Shown here piece after piece: positions 47,767 to 60,900 of a stretch of DNA of 64,000 bases; position 1 is the stretch's first letter; every line of letters starts with the position of its first letter. The stretch comes from Tribonema minus. Its lineage: Eukaryota; Sar; Xanthophyceae; Tribonematales; Tribonemataceae. The notes below the pieces were generated by a model. That model was not told where the DNA came from and made no database searches. It saw only the letters and a program-made list of their open reading frames with translations. Location: contig JAFCMP010000056.1 of assembly GCA_017506865.1 (NCBI GenBank), forward strand, positions 1 through 64,000, written 5' to 3'. Made by a program: the position numbers and the translations under genes.

Positions 47767-48901
47767 GATAAGGACAGCCTAACAGATGAGATCTTTAGGT
47801 GGACTATGTGTGAAAAAAATTGTGCCTACAGCTCACAATTCAACGCCATTCTCGCCAGTGCGGAACCGTTCTCGTCTATCATACCCAGCAGGCAACCCAA
47901 GGCAGAGCCATTACCCAGCAGGCAACCCAAGGCAGCCGCATTTGAAAAACTGTTCTGCCTGGTCGCTGCCTGCGCAACTACCAGTCCAATGTGTGCCGTC
48001 ATAGTCGAGGACAGCAAGAACTGGAGCTGGCGCACGTCAGGCCAGCGAGCCAGCCGGCCAGCCAGCCCGTTCTCAGTAACAAGTACGCTGCGCTGCTCTC
48101 CTGACTTGTTTGTTTTACGTCAACAACGGAAATCTCATCTCTCTTAAGAAAAAAAAGTTGTGAAGTTGAAGGTGTTATGGTGACGCGCCTCCGTTCGCGC
48201 TGCGTTTCGATGATCTGTGCGCAGCTGAAATCACTTTATCGAACTGCAGCTCTCTCAAGCGCAAACGAATGCGTATGCAGAAGTTTCCAGGCAAAAGTGC
48301 GTTCGCCTCCAGACGGAAACAGTGCCAGCGCATCTGAGTCCATGGCACAGCATACAAGAAGAGACAAATGCTGAGCGAGAGGAAGGAGGCATCGGACACG
48401 GAGACAGATTGCTGGCCCGCACGGGCTGTTCTGCTGGCACTGGGGCATTGCCAATTCTCTATATTGATCGCCGACCACAAATAAAGGAGCAGACAACACG
48501 AACAAGCTGGCGATGCTTGAAATAAGCGCCAGAAGAAATCACTGACACCAGACACGTCCTCTAGAAAAGGGTTCTTAGCAAGGGGGCAGTGGCCGCGTGT
48601 CCTCCCTCTCTCCCTCTCACACTCCCGCGCTCCTTGCAATCGACTCCAAAACGTGCAAAACATAAGGTGTACACACTTAATCTAGTGCTATAATAGAGCA
48701 CAGTACCATGGCACGCCAATCAATCCAGAGGACCGGCAATGCGATCTAGGCTTTTGCGCGCATAGACGAGAGCACCCCCGAGAGGCGGGCAGCTGCGGAT
48801 ATGCCTGCGGCATGCCAGAAGTTTCAATACCTGTGCACCGCGACCGCTTCCTACAGGAGCGCGCGTGTTGGACTCGGATAAGTGGACAAGCCGCGGCGTT
48901 G
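47767..48901. other. Region upstream of the ABC gene, no gene seen
   Basis: This should hold the ABC gene promoter and 5' leader. I see no clear TATA box or other element. A 28-base direct duplication (CCCAGCAGGCAACCCAAGGC) lies at about 47882-47935. Confidence 0.5.
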
Positions 48902-50187
48902 TTACCACTCGATCGCATCGTCCGCCAGCATTTTGGCCAGCAGAGTGCGACGCGCGCACGGGCTCGTGGAGCAGCAGCCTGCGCCGATGGCCGTGGTAAT
49001 GGTGTTGCACCTGTTCTCCTGGCAGCCGCCGCCCTGGTCGGCCGTGGTGGCGGGCTTGACGCGGATGAGATCGCCGGTCTTGCACGATGCGTCCGTCGTT
49101 GTCTTGAGTTAGCAGCGGCACTTGAAGCCCTTGCTGCTGCACGTGTTGTCACCGCAGAGGCCGGGAGCATCGTTGGGGATGTAGCACAGCTGGTGGCAGT
49201 TGGGGAGGAAGCTGGCGCAGCTGCCGACGCCGGCGCCGACCAGATTCTGGTTGAGTGGCTGCTGGCCCTTGACGTAGCACTTGCCGCTGTAAGATACGCC
49301 CGAGATGACGACGGTGCAGGCCTGCAGGTGGGGCCAGGCCAAAAACGCGACGGCGCACAGAGCCACAGATGGTGAGCAGGCATTCAAAGGTGCAGTTGAC
49401 AGCACTGCACACAATCCCTGCCGCACAAGATTGAGGTTGACAAACCAGTGCCAATGATGTTCATGGCATGCAGCTGACGTTCTTCAGGGCCTCAACTGCC
49501 AAATGAAATGGCAGTGGGACAATTGGGACGGGGATGGCAAACAGCGTTAGGTACAGAGCGCCTGACATATTCCTTGCCAAGAAGTGTGTTGCCAAGTCTT
49601 AGAGTGGGGCGGTCCAGGGGTGGACGATCGCGCTTGGGTGTAGGGGGGAGGGGGTGGTGAGCCCAAAGGTGGGCACTGCAATGTCATCAAAGTGCTCAAG
49701 CGGTGAACGCCAGGCTGCTTTATCAGATACACAATGTTGGTGCTTGCAGTTTGTGGAGGAAGCAAAGTGCACTGGTGGCAGTGCACGCTTAACTTATTCT
49801 GGGCATGCACTTGCCGGTACCTATACCTTCAGTTGAAGCAGCGCTTGGGTGTGGCAACAGCGCAGATGCTGCCATATGGTGCAGCGCAGCACACTCAACC
49901 ACAATTTCAGAAGTACAAATGCAGGGCATGCTGTCGGCTGGAGTGGCCGCACATGAAAGATGATGCTGACAGCAACATCCGAAGTCATGCAAAGGCGGCA
50001 AGCGAAGAGGGCGACATTGCAGTGACAGTGCGGAGCGCCACGGCTTGAAGGTAATTGCTACTGACCAGCGGGGTTGAGGGGGCGTGCTCGTAGGGCAGAA
50101 GACCGTAGGCTGAGGTGTGGGCTGGGTGGTGGTCGGCTGAGCAGTGGGGGTGGCGGTCGTCGGCGTTGGAGTCGATCCCACTTTAGG
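48902..50187 (-). pseudogene. Pseudogene copy of the mucin-like 3' end
   Basis: Two exons remain. Exon 50187-50066 matches the PTPQPT..VFCPT exon of the family but is 122 nt, one base short of keeping phase 0 with the next exon. Exon 49321-48902 matches the 15-Cys terminal domain over its whole length but has an in-frame TAA at 49111-49109, where relatives have a Tyr codon (TAC) after KCRC. The remaining sequence to the final EW and stop is well kept, so the break is young. It sits about 3.05 kb downstream of the matching exons of gene 3 on the same strand, consistent with a tandem partial duplication. Confidence 0.85.
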
Positions 50188-51969
50188 CTGTGATGCAGAC
50201 AGCCGAGGAGCAGTGGGCATGATGGTGACATCTGCAGTTGCTGCATGCTTTGATGTATGCATAAAAAAATTACGATGGTCAGTGCATAGATGCCATGTGC
50301 TTGTTGGCATGCCGCGTGTAATTCCCTGCGCAGCTTTGAGCACCCACGAGCGGTTTTGGCACACCATGAAAAGAAGCGCACATAATCGATTTTGCACGAG
50401 CACTATAGAGCAGCAGCCAAGTGCAACAGACAGCTGACAACTGTGTGGTGGGGGGAAAACCATCATCACGGGGAGCGCATGGCCGCAACCGCGCGATGGG
50501 TTGCCACACAAAACGCCCCACTGTGTGTGACAGAGGCAAAACCCCAACTTGAAGGCCCGGGAAAAAAACCGAATGACCTACTTCAAGTTCAAATTGAATT
50601 TTATCATCAAGACTTAAGGAGGACAACAACAGCCCAACTTCAACTGATGCTCAGAATTCCAGCTTCAATTACCTATTGAACCTCAACACCTTTGAAACTT
50701 CAACATTGATATGCTCCACCAAGCCGACTACCTCTTTTGGCGCTTGATTCAAGCAATGCCATGAACTTCGATTGAATGAGCTCATTGAATTTCTCTTTTT
50801 CGTCTCTGGAAGGTTCGTACTTCGAAGTATTCAGATTGTCGTAGTCGCTGAGCATAATTGTAGCATCATGCAGCACTCCACAAAAGATACTAGCAGTGTT
50901 CAGCAGTGTACTGTGTAGTAGGCCACCAGACTGAGTGACAGCAAGCAAACATTAAAGCAATTGCCAACCTCAGCCTGAGGCTGCTTCACTAAGTCTTTAC
51001 GAATACTTAGCAAGTCAAGGTGCAGTACAATACGTCGTGTAATCGGCCGAGTTCAACCCTCCGGCTCAGGCTGCGCAGTGCACTATAGTGTATACAAGTA
51101 GTACATATATTGGCAATAATATTGCGTGCCTCTACTAGTAGTTCTTTCAGTAGCTTGCTTAATACTACAGTAGGTAGGTTTAAACAAGCTTTGGTGTGAT
51201 GTGCATAATTTATGCACTGCCTGAGTGCCCAAGTAACTGTGTCAGCCTGATTGCATCTTCAAGTTGTTGCAGCACACCCAGGCTGTCAGGGGCTTGATGC
51301 AGCATGAAAGGGGGCATCATGGTGATAGGGGCACTTGCAATTACATAGGAAGTGCAAAGAGAATTCAATCCAAGGACAAGACATCATGTGAATAATCTTA
51401 CAAAAAGCGCCTGCATCAGCAGAACCAGATTGCTGGCCCCACACATGGCAGTCCCGCTGGCATTGGCGCGTGAGTGGGGCCCGGGGCCCTCAAGGCTTTC
51501 ACTGTGCTGTAGTGCAGTAGAAAGTAAACACTTTGCAAAGAACTATAGCGACAGACCGCTAATGCTTGTATGACCAAGAAGAAATGCACCAAACAAAAAG
51601 GCATCTCCTCTGACACAGTAAGTCTCAAGAGGACGAGCGCGGCTTGCACTCGGCTACAGTAAGATCATCATGCAGCGGCGCTGCAGCGACCACGCGTGAG
51701 GTCCCCCTAGAATTGAATGGACATGTGCAAAAAATTGCAGCACTATCGCCTCGGAGGCAGCAGCGCGGCGCTCAATGACATCTGACACGCTGGTGAGGAC
51801 AGGCTGAGGTGCCGTGGCGGTCAACTGCTGCGGGTACAGCTACGGGCATGCCAGCTGAATATCCGATGTATGTGCCCGGTCCGCACCGTGACCCAATCCC
51901 TATAGGAGCGAGCATGTCCTCCTGGCGGAGAGGGTTTGGCGGGGGGGGGGGGGGGGGGGGGGGGGGGGT
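50188..51969. other. Spacer between pseudogene and gene 3
   Basis: No gene is recognised. The family's 3'-flank module lies at 51615-51590 (minus). A run of about 28 G at 51941-51968 directly abuts the gene 3 stop codon, so the gene 3 3'-UTR would start with poly-C. Confidence 0.6.
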
Positions 51970-54900
51970 CTACCACTCGATGGCGTCCTTGTCCGCCAGC
52001 AGTTCGGCCAGCAGTGTGCGACGCGCGCACGGACTCGTGGGGCAGCAGCCTGCGCCAATGGCAGTGGTAATGGCGTTGCACCTGTTCTCCTGGCAGCCGC
52101 CGCCCTGGTCGACCGAGGTGTTCGGGTTGACCCCAATGAGGTCGCCAGGCTTGCACGACGCGCCCGTCGTCGTCTTGAGGTAGCAGCGGCACTTGAAGCC
52201 CTTGCTGCTGCACGTGTTGTCGCCGCAGAGGCCGGCCGCGTCGTTGGGGATGTAGCACAGCTGATCGCAGTTGGGGAGGAAGCTGGTGCAGCTGCCGACG
52301 CCGGCGCCAACCAGATTCTGATTGAGTGGCTGCTGGTTCCTGACGTAGCAATTGCCGGTATATGGTACGTTTGATATAAGCACGGTGCAGCCCTGCAGGC
52401 AAGGAAGGTGCAAGACAGCGCACAGAACCAAATTTGGTGAGCAGTCAGCAATAGCACTGATGAAAGGGGTGTGGACTGCCCGCGGAGCATAATTTTGAAG
52501 TTGATCTGCCGATGCCAAAAAGGTAGACCATCGCCAAGCAGCTTTTTACTCGGAGTCCTTGCGGCACCCCCTACTCAGGGAAAGGACGGTTGGGACGAGA
52601 AGGAATGCGGTTGGGCGCCAAAAGGCCTCTACATTTCTTGACATTTAATCAAGTGGAATGGTGGCGATTAATGATGGCGGTGCAGAGACGGTTAGCGTAA
52701 GAACGGGGAGGGGGCGACAGAGGTGAGCAAGATTGTTCAGCAATGCGGACATAGTAACTGCCAGACTGCAGCTTTAGAAAAGGCATATGCAGGGGCTCGC
52801 GGCGTGCTGAGGAAAGAAGCACACCAGCGGCGGCACACATTAGCCTGGCATACACCTCAGGTTCCAGTTGAAGTAGCGCTTTTGAGCCACAAGCGGGCAC
52901 TGCACTGCTGCAGGGCTGTTGCGCAGCGCACTCAGCCACCAGTCCAGAAGTACAGATTCATGCCGTCAGTTACAGTGGCTGTGACATGCAACATGATGTC
53001 CTGGGCTCCTGGCTCTCAGCAACCCCCAAGTTCAACGGCGCCAGACCGACCGGGCTGCATCACGGTAATGGTGTGGAAAATGACATCTTATGGAAAGAGC
53101 TCTTTCTCACCAGCGGCGTCGTGGGCGTGCTTGTGGGGCAGAACACTGTCGGCTGCGCAGTGGGGTTGGCGGTCGACGGCTGCGGGGTCGGTCCCGACAT
53201 AGGCTGCGATGCAGACAAGCAGAGAGCAGCGGGCATGGCAATGAGATCTGCAGCTGCTGCACATACCAGAAAACATACTTGCATGTGCTTACATGTCATA
53301 TGCTCGTGAGCCTACGCGCGTGCCTCCCTGAGAGCTTCCAGCTTCCAGTATCAGCAGACAGTGTTGGAGCGGACCGCCTGGCTTCCAGTATCAGCAGACG
53401 GTGTTGGAGCGGACCGCCTGGGCCGCCGCGCAGTGATGATTACGCAGTGTGGTGTGCTGCGGTCTGCACGCGCTGCGTGGAAGTGCTTTAAGTGATCCAG
53501 GACCTGTAAGCTCTCATTCCAGGACAGCGGCTTGGTGATATACTACTACCTGTACTACTAGTAGCTCATACTATTGTGTATGCTCAGAACGCTGCGTCCT
53601 GACCTGCCACTAGTCATCAGCACCTATTTGGGTTTGATTGACAATAAATGAAGAGCAGCAGCCCAATGCTGGCACGCCACAAGCCAACCCTTACGCTTTC
53701 CAGTCAGGTCCATGTGGTTCTTTATGGCAACATCAAAGTACTTCAGCCTCAAGTCCAGTCTGGTGTCGTGTTCATGTGCACAGCTTCCTAGGGTTAGGGT
53801 TGGGTTTGGGGCATCACGTTTCATTGTCAAAAGTAGAAACACAGTATGCATAGCAGCAGCAGCCGCCATCATCCCTGCATTCTGCATATGCGTGAATGCG
53901 CTAATCAGTGCTGCATGCATACAGTGGCGAGATCAGGGTCAGAGCAGCATGACCCTCAGCAGGACGCTGAACCTAACGTCAATTGTGTTCAATCGCTGAC
54001 TGCGCGTGATGGACTACTGAGGGGGGTGGGGGGATTGAGAGTTATGTGCAAGCGATTGTGGGATATCATAGCTGTGCTGTGGGCTTTGCAGTTGTGGGAG
54101 TGCGAGTGGGCTGCAGCAGAAAGATCGTGAAGCAGCGGGCGGCAGTGTGAGTGCGCCTGCAGCTGTTGCTGAGAACATTCAAATAAGTATGCATTGTGCG
54201 GTGCGCACATACCGCATGAACATTTACCGCCTGTAATTAAACTCAGCACACCTACAGCCGCCTACTGTTGATCACCATTCCGGCGCATTTTTAACGCCTG
54301 CCTGCTGGGGATCATGCCATGCAATGCGCCCCCCGTTACTTTACATTCCAAAGAGGTATGAGATACACTGGCAGATAGTGCTCATGTTGTGTGTCATTAA
54401 CGCAGCCATGCCGCTGCTGAGTGCTGCTGCTGTGGCGCATTACAAAGCTCCCTCAAATCAATCAGCACTTGCTGACATCCACATCAATCCTTCATTTGAG
54501 TGCCGAGAGCCACTACATGCCAAACATGTTAGCATTGGCAGCTCTTGCGGACAGTCGCCGTGCACAGACTGCATGGCTCTGACGTCTGCAGCTCACTCAA
54601 GAATGTAAGCGTGAGTAGCAACACAAGTCATCACAAACCTGTGCAGTCGGATTGGCGGTGGGCTGTGAAGTTGGCTTGGCGGTGGGTTGAGAAGTAGGGC
54701 TGGCAGTGGGCTCAGAAGTCGGCTTGGCAGTGGGAACCGCAGTGGGGCTGGCAGTGGGCTGCACAACAGATTGCACATTTTGGCGGTGTCAAGTACGTAC
54801 ATTGTGTGAACCTAGTAGAATCAAAGACAATTTGCCGCACCGCATGTCAATATGCGCGTCTTGTCGGCAGGTGAGCACCGTGCCACCATACTCATCCAGC

Positions 54901-57900
54901 ATCACGGGACGGCGCATGTGCCTGTAGGCACGAGTTCACTCGCTCAAGTGAGGTAAGCCCTGTACTGAGTGCACCAGCAGTGCACGCATGGCTACAGTAC
55001 ACGTCCCACCACAGCCCAGAAGCACGTCTAGAACCAGCCTCACCCCAGGCACACTACCCACTATCCTAAGCCCTCCCTGAGTGCCCAATACATGAGCGAT
55101 TTCCGCCACACATATGCGCGTGCACAACGACCCGCGCAGGGCTGCTGACCATGGGGAGCTCCACTGTGCTTCTGTCATGAAGCCCACAAAGAAGTGATTA
55201 TCCACAATGCGCAGACTGCGTGGCTGTTGGCGGCCTTCATACATCAGAAACAAAGCACTTTGAAGCAGTATATCCCATGGCCAACCTGTCGGGTACTGCC
55301 AGGTCATGCCAAGCAGCTCTTGCCTATCATAATGGTGGATTGCCATGGACAGACCACATGCCTCTGAAGGCCATATGATGTATCATTCTGAGAGTGTGCT
55401 CTCAATAGCAAAGTTCAAGACATACCTGCGCGGTCGGACTGGCGGTGGGCTCAGAAGTGGGCTTGGCGGTGGGCTCAGAAGTGGGCTTGGCGGTGGGCTC
55501 AGAAGTTGGCTTGGCGGTGGGCTGCACAACAGGGAGCGTATTTGGACGGTGTTGAACATATCATTTAGCAAGCAGAGGGTAGGGATCTGACTGTGAGTTT
55601 GTTTGAGCGTGCATCATGAACGCTAACTGGCGCAATTTACGAAGCTGTGAAACAGTGTTATGCGATGGCATGTATATACTTTGAAGTACACATGTGAGTG
55701 GCCCCAAGCGGGATGGAAGCCAACGTGCAACAATACAAAAATTGCTGCAATTACTGCCGGCATCACGCGCACCTGCACTGGTCAAGGGCGCAGTTACGCC
55801 AGACACCACACCTCTGAAGACATGTGAGCCAAAGTATCCGTTTCTGGCCTATGAAATCACGTCAACTGCCAGCGCTGACGCCATGCATACTCCGTTGCCC
55901 ACTTTACATGAGTCACAAGGTTCATGTGGCATGCCTTTAAGGTAAGGGTTAGTTAGGTACCCAATGTCACGCACCTCAGAAGTCGGTTCAGCCGTTGGCT
56001 TGGCGGTGGGCTCGGATGTGGGCTCAGCAGTTGGCTCTGAAGTTGGCTTGGCGGTGGGCTCCGCAGTTGGCTTGGCAGTGGGCTCTGATGTAGGCTTGGC
56101 GGTGGGCTCCGATGTAGGCTCAGCTGTTGGCTCTGAAGTTGGCTTGGCGGTGGGCTGCATACAGAGGGAGGGGCAGAATCAAAGGTTTTCAAGTGTAGCT
56201 CAGGTGTCTTTTGACACAACAACCATCTTCACTGTTGTGTGTGCGGTGTGCAGCAGACCCAGCGTGACAAACCGCTGCTGCACTGCGAGGCCGTCCGGGC
56301 TGGGGGGGGACTAACAAATAGTCTTGTATACAATAAATACGTACCTCAAGATCATATGAAACAAGTGCGAGCACGGCGCTGAGAGGCATGCAAAATCCAT
56401 CATGCTGGCTGACAGGAGAGCGTGCGGAACTGCAGGTAATCCAATCGATGAATTGGGCATGCTTGATACACACAGTAGCTTTGTCATTGAAACATCTGCA
56501 TTGCAACCGTTGACCCTGTCCCTGATTGAGGCACCAATGCAAAGTAGACATGCACACACGAGACATCATGCCTGGCGTGCCACAGTTCCAACCCATCAGT
56601 ACACTTCAACTCACCTCAGCAGTGGGCTCGGCAGTTGGGTTGGCGGTGGGCTCAGATGTGGGCTCAGCAGTTGGCTCTGAAGTCGGCTTGGCAGTCGGCT
56701 CAGCGGTGGGCTCTGAGGTTGGCTTGGCGGTGGGCTCCGAAGTAGGCTCAGCTGTGGGCTCTGAAGTCGGCTTGGCGGTGGGCTGCGTACAGGGGGGGGG
56801 AGCAGGGGGGGGGTGGGGTCGAGTCAAGCGAATCTCAGGAAGCTGCCAAGTGTAGCTCAGGGTGAGCTTGTAACGTGCTAATCATCTTCACTTAGCTTGG
56901 TGCGCAGAGGAACCCAGCCTGAGCCTGAAAACCGTTGCTGCACTGCGGGCCCATTCAGGTTGGAAGAGGACTAGCAAAATGTCCCGTGCACTCATACTTT
57001 TGACGCCAGACCAACTGCGAGCACGACACCGAGAGGCATGCATGGCTGTGTTGGCTATCAGCAGAGCCTACAAGACATCAGGTATGGCTGAGCTTGTAGA
57101 GTATGTGCTTATCTCAGGTGCCCGACAAGCCCACAGCAGCTGCATCTTGGGATGTGCGCATTACGACCCTACCAATGACCGATGCACCACTGCACAGCAG
57201 CCGTGCACACACGAATCATGCCTGGCATGCCGCACTTCACAACTAGCTACTGTACACTTCACCTCACCTCTGAAGTAGGCTCTGCGGTGGGCTTGGCAGT
57301 AGGCTCAGAGGTTGGCTTGGCGGTGGGCTCAGAAGTGGGCTTGGCAGTGGGCTCAGCGGTGGGCTCAGCGGTCGGCTTGGCGGTAGGCTCCGCAGTGGGC
57401 TTGGCAGTGGGTTCCGAGGTAGGTTCAGCCGTTGGCTCTGAAGTCGGCTTGGCGGTGGGCTGCACCAGGCGGGCAGCGCATTTAATGCATTTCATCAGTC
57501 TGATGAATTGAGGTGATGTGTTCATAGCAGCCATGGATGTCTCAGTGTCATGCCAGCTCCTACATGTGTGCACTCGTGTGGGGCTCACTGCTTTGATGCA
57601 CACCAACAACACACTTGCAACTGTGCCCGATTGTTGCGGAAGCGGTGCATTGTGCTTGGCAGTGCCCAGCACAGCACGATGCGTAGGCTGCGCGCCTCCT
57701 TGCCAAAATGCGCACGCACAGTTGCATGCTCGTTCATTGGCCTGTATTCAATGTTTGCATTAAAGCTGAGGCTTTGCTTTACCCTAGGGCTGCCTGCATG
57801 ATATTGCAATTGCAGCTACTGTGTACCGCAGACACGGGCACTGCTTTGCATACAAAACCCAAGCTGCTGGTACCATGCAGTCTGATGCAACCCTGAGGCA

Positions 57901-60900
57901 CCTACCTCAGCAGTCGGCTCTGCAGTCGGCTTGGCGGTGGGCTCAGCGGTGGGCTCAGCGGTAGGCTCAGAAGTCGGCTTGGCAGTAGGCTCCGCAGTCG
58001 GTTTGGCAGTCGGCTCTGACGTCGGCTTCGCGGTGGGCTGCGTCAGGCGAATGCATGCGACGCTTTGCGTTAAGTTAGTGCTGTAAAATGCAGGCTCGCT
58101 TACATGACCAACCATATCATTATTTTCGCCAGGCCCGGTCATATGTGACCACTCATGTGATACCACCAGTATACAACACATCAATACTAGACTCGCGACT
58201 GAACCTGGTGGTTGGAAAGAGCCGCATCAGTGCACAGCGCATTCTTTAATTGCAGTACACGCACAGTTTGCAAGTTCTAATGACAGCACCCTGCATGCAC
58301 ACACTCCAGGTCGGTGTTAGAGCTACTGATGTTTAATCCTTTGACTGCACACCAGCCTCACGCGTTCCACTTGCGGCTGCTGTGCACTCCAGACACCGGC
58401 ACCACCATCAATACAAATCCAAGGCTACTAGCAACATGTAAATTGGTGCAACCCTGGGGACCCACTGCTATAGCACATATAGTATAGTATACCTACCTCG
58501 GCAGTTGGCTCTGCTGTTGGCTTGGCGGTGGGCTCAGAAGTTGGCTCGGCCGTGGGCTCAGCAGTCGGCTTAGCGGTGGGCTGCATGCACAGCAAGCAGC
58601 GTGAATTCATTTGAAGTGGAATCAGGCATTTTGTTCAGCAGGCAGGGAAATTTGCCTCCTGGCACATCAGAAGCACGTGGGGCGTCGCATAAGACGCTGC
58701 AAAAACGGTCGTGCGGTGTTTTGTGATTGCCATGTGCTCATGGGCGATCTGACATGCACCAGCAGCGTGGAACGCGATGCACTACACAGGCACAATGCAT
58801 CGGGGCTGGGGGTATGATACAGGCCAGAGGTCCCGATCTGAACTGAGACGGCCCTATGTCAGCAACGCATGATGCGCTAGGCAGGGTCTCATCATATGCA
58901 CACAAGGTGTGGCGTCAGGTTTGGGGTCAGGTGGACCCTGATTTCACGCCAGCTTCAGATACCTTCAAGTTGCACCTGCCACTGCTAAGCTTGACAGACA
59001 CGAGGGCAGGTGCACAACACAAACCCAAGTCTGCTGGTGACCTGCAATGCGGGACGACTCCGGGGACCCACAACCACCACCTACCTCGGCAGTTGGCTCT
59101 GCGGTCGGCTTGGCAGTGGGCTCAGAAGTCGGCTTGGCTGTAGGTTCTGCGGTGGGCTTGGCGGTGGGCTCAGCGGTGGGCTCAGCAGTCGGCTCTGACG
59201 TAGGCTTGGCAGTGGGCTGCGTGCAAGAGAGGGGCGGAATCAACACCGTCAGGTGCAGCTCATGTGCACTTCCGTAACAGCGATGAACGTTTTCCTGATG
59301 CCGGGGTGATGCGAACCAATGAAGCGCAACCAAAATTTGGCTTGGAAGCCCGTTGCTGCAGCGCGGGGTCGGTCAGGCTGGGGTCGAGCTACAACATAAT
59401 CGTGCGTGCAAAGTTTGCTGTGCAAGGACGGGCAGCGTTTGGCATTGAACGGCAATGCCATGATGACTGCGTTAGCTACCACCAAAGAAAAGCGCATTTT
59501 GCAAGCGAGAAAGATCACGTGCGCCTGTAGAGTCAACGTACGGTATAGGTCCCAGTATAGGTCCTCAGGGTGCCAACAGCGGCTCTGTCAGTAAGGCAAG
59601 TGCTATGCGGCGTTGACCTGAGCATCACCAAGGCAGCCACTGGCATGCAAGGTAGCAATAACTACCAATAGGCCATGCATGGCATGCTGCCTGTGCATCA
59701 ACCTGCACAACAACTCACTTCGGAAGTAGGCTCTGCTGTGGGCTTGGCGGTAGGTTCGACAGTTGGTTCGGCAGTGGGCTCAGATGTGGGCTGAGCGGTG
59801 GGCTCTGAAGTAGGCTTGGCGGTGGGCTCAGAAGTGGGCTTGGCGGTGGGTTCTGAAGTGGGTTGAGCTGTAGGGCTAGCGGTAGGCTCAGATGTTGGCT
59901 TCGCAGTCGGCTCCGAAGTCGGCTTAGCTGTAGGCTCAGAAGTTGGCTTGGCAGTCGGCTCCGAAGTGGGCTTTGCCGTGGGCTGCGCCAATTGGAGAGA
60001 GATGGAACATTGTATGGTCTTAATGTGCGCAAGCGTTGCATTCTGTGCTATATATGCAGGGCTGGAATCGTTCTAAGCTGCTCTTCACAGCAGTCCCCAG
60101 GCTACTGTGACACGTAACGTGCATATGTTCATGCAGTATTATCTGAACATCTTATAAACTCAAGTAGGTCAAAGTGCGTTGTATACTTCAAGTTGTTCTG
60201 TTGTATACTTGGAAGTAGTTCAGAATACATGATCTCACATCTGGTGACAGAAAGCAACCAACCTGGAGTCTGTACGTTATTTGTACACTTGTGAGTTCAC
60301 CAGTCCCCAAATTGAGGGACTTAGGGACAGTTGCATGTTCACAAGAGTCCACGGTTGCGCCACTGGAGTACCTCCAGGACGTGAGCACTCCACATGCCAA
60401 GTCTACTGACTAACTGACACAGGCACAATCCTGTCCTGTCAAGTGCTCCTCAGTAGGCCAATACTAGTAACGAGCTGTCTCAGTGTTTAGAGTGGGTGCT
60501 GACTTGGCTGAGCACTGAGCTGCGACGTCAGCAGGGTCGGCGCTAAAATGGAATTGCAAATATATCTAACCAGGGAACCGATGCGGAAGAGCAACAGACA
60601 TACTGAGACAGCTTGCGTGACGACAGGCTGTTGTCGAATTTATCACAACAACCTACCAAAGAAGTAAGCTCTGCAGTGGGCTGAACCTGGGCTGCTCAGC
60701 GTAACAGGTCAAGGTGGCGATACAGCAGGCTTCAAGTATTGCAATGGTCAAAGTACATCAACAGAGAAACCGTATGAGTGGTACTTGAACGCTAGCGATG
60801 ACACACGCGCGATGCAGGCCATGTGGACGCACCGTGACCTTTGCAGCAACCGAAGTTCACGACTTGCCTCAGAAGTGGGCTTGGCTGTGGGCTGCGCGGT

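Larger units (their letters stand above)
51940..56976 (-). repeat. Right arm of the large inverted duplication (partner 12043-16260)
   Basis: Minus-strand exons and introns of gene 3 from about 56976 to 51940 align with gene 1 on the plus strand. The right arm is about 0.8 kb longer, mostly because it keeps an intron of about 670 bp that gene 1 lacks (55425-54759). Confidence 0.85.

Noticed and set aside
47446..48147. 233-codon plus-strand frame over ABC exon 1
   Set aside because: It is antisense to the Walker A exon and has no domain of its own.
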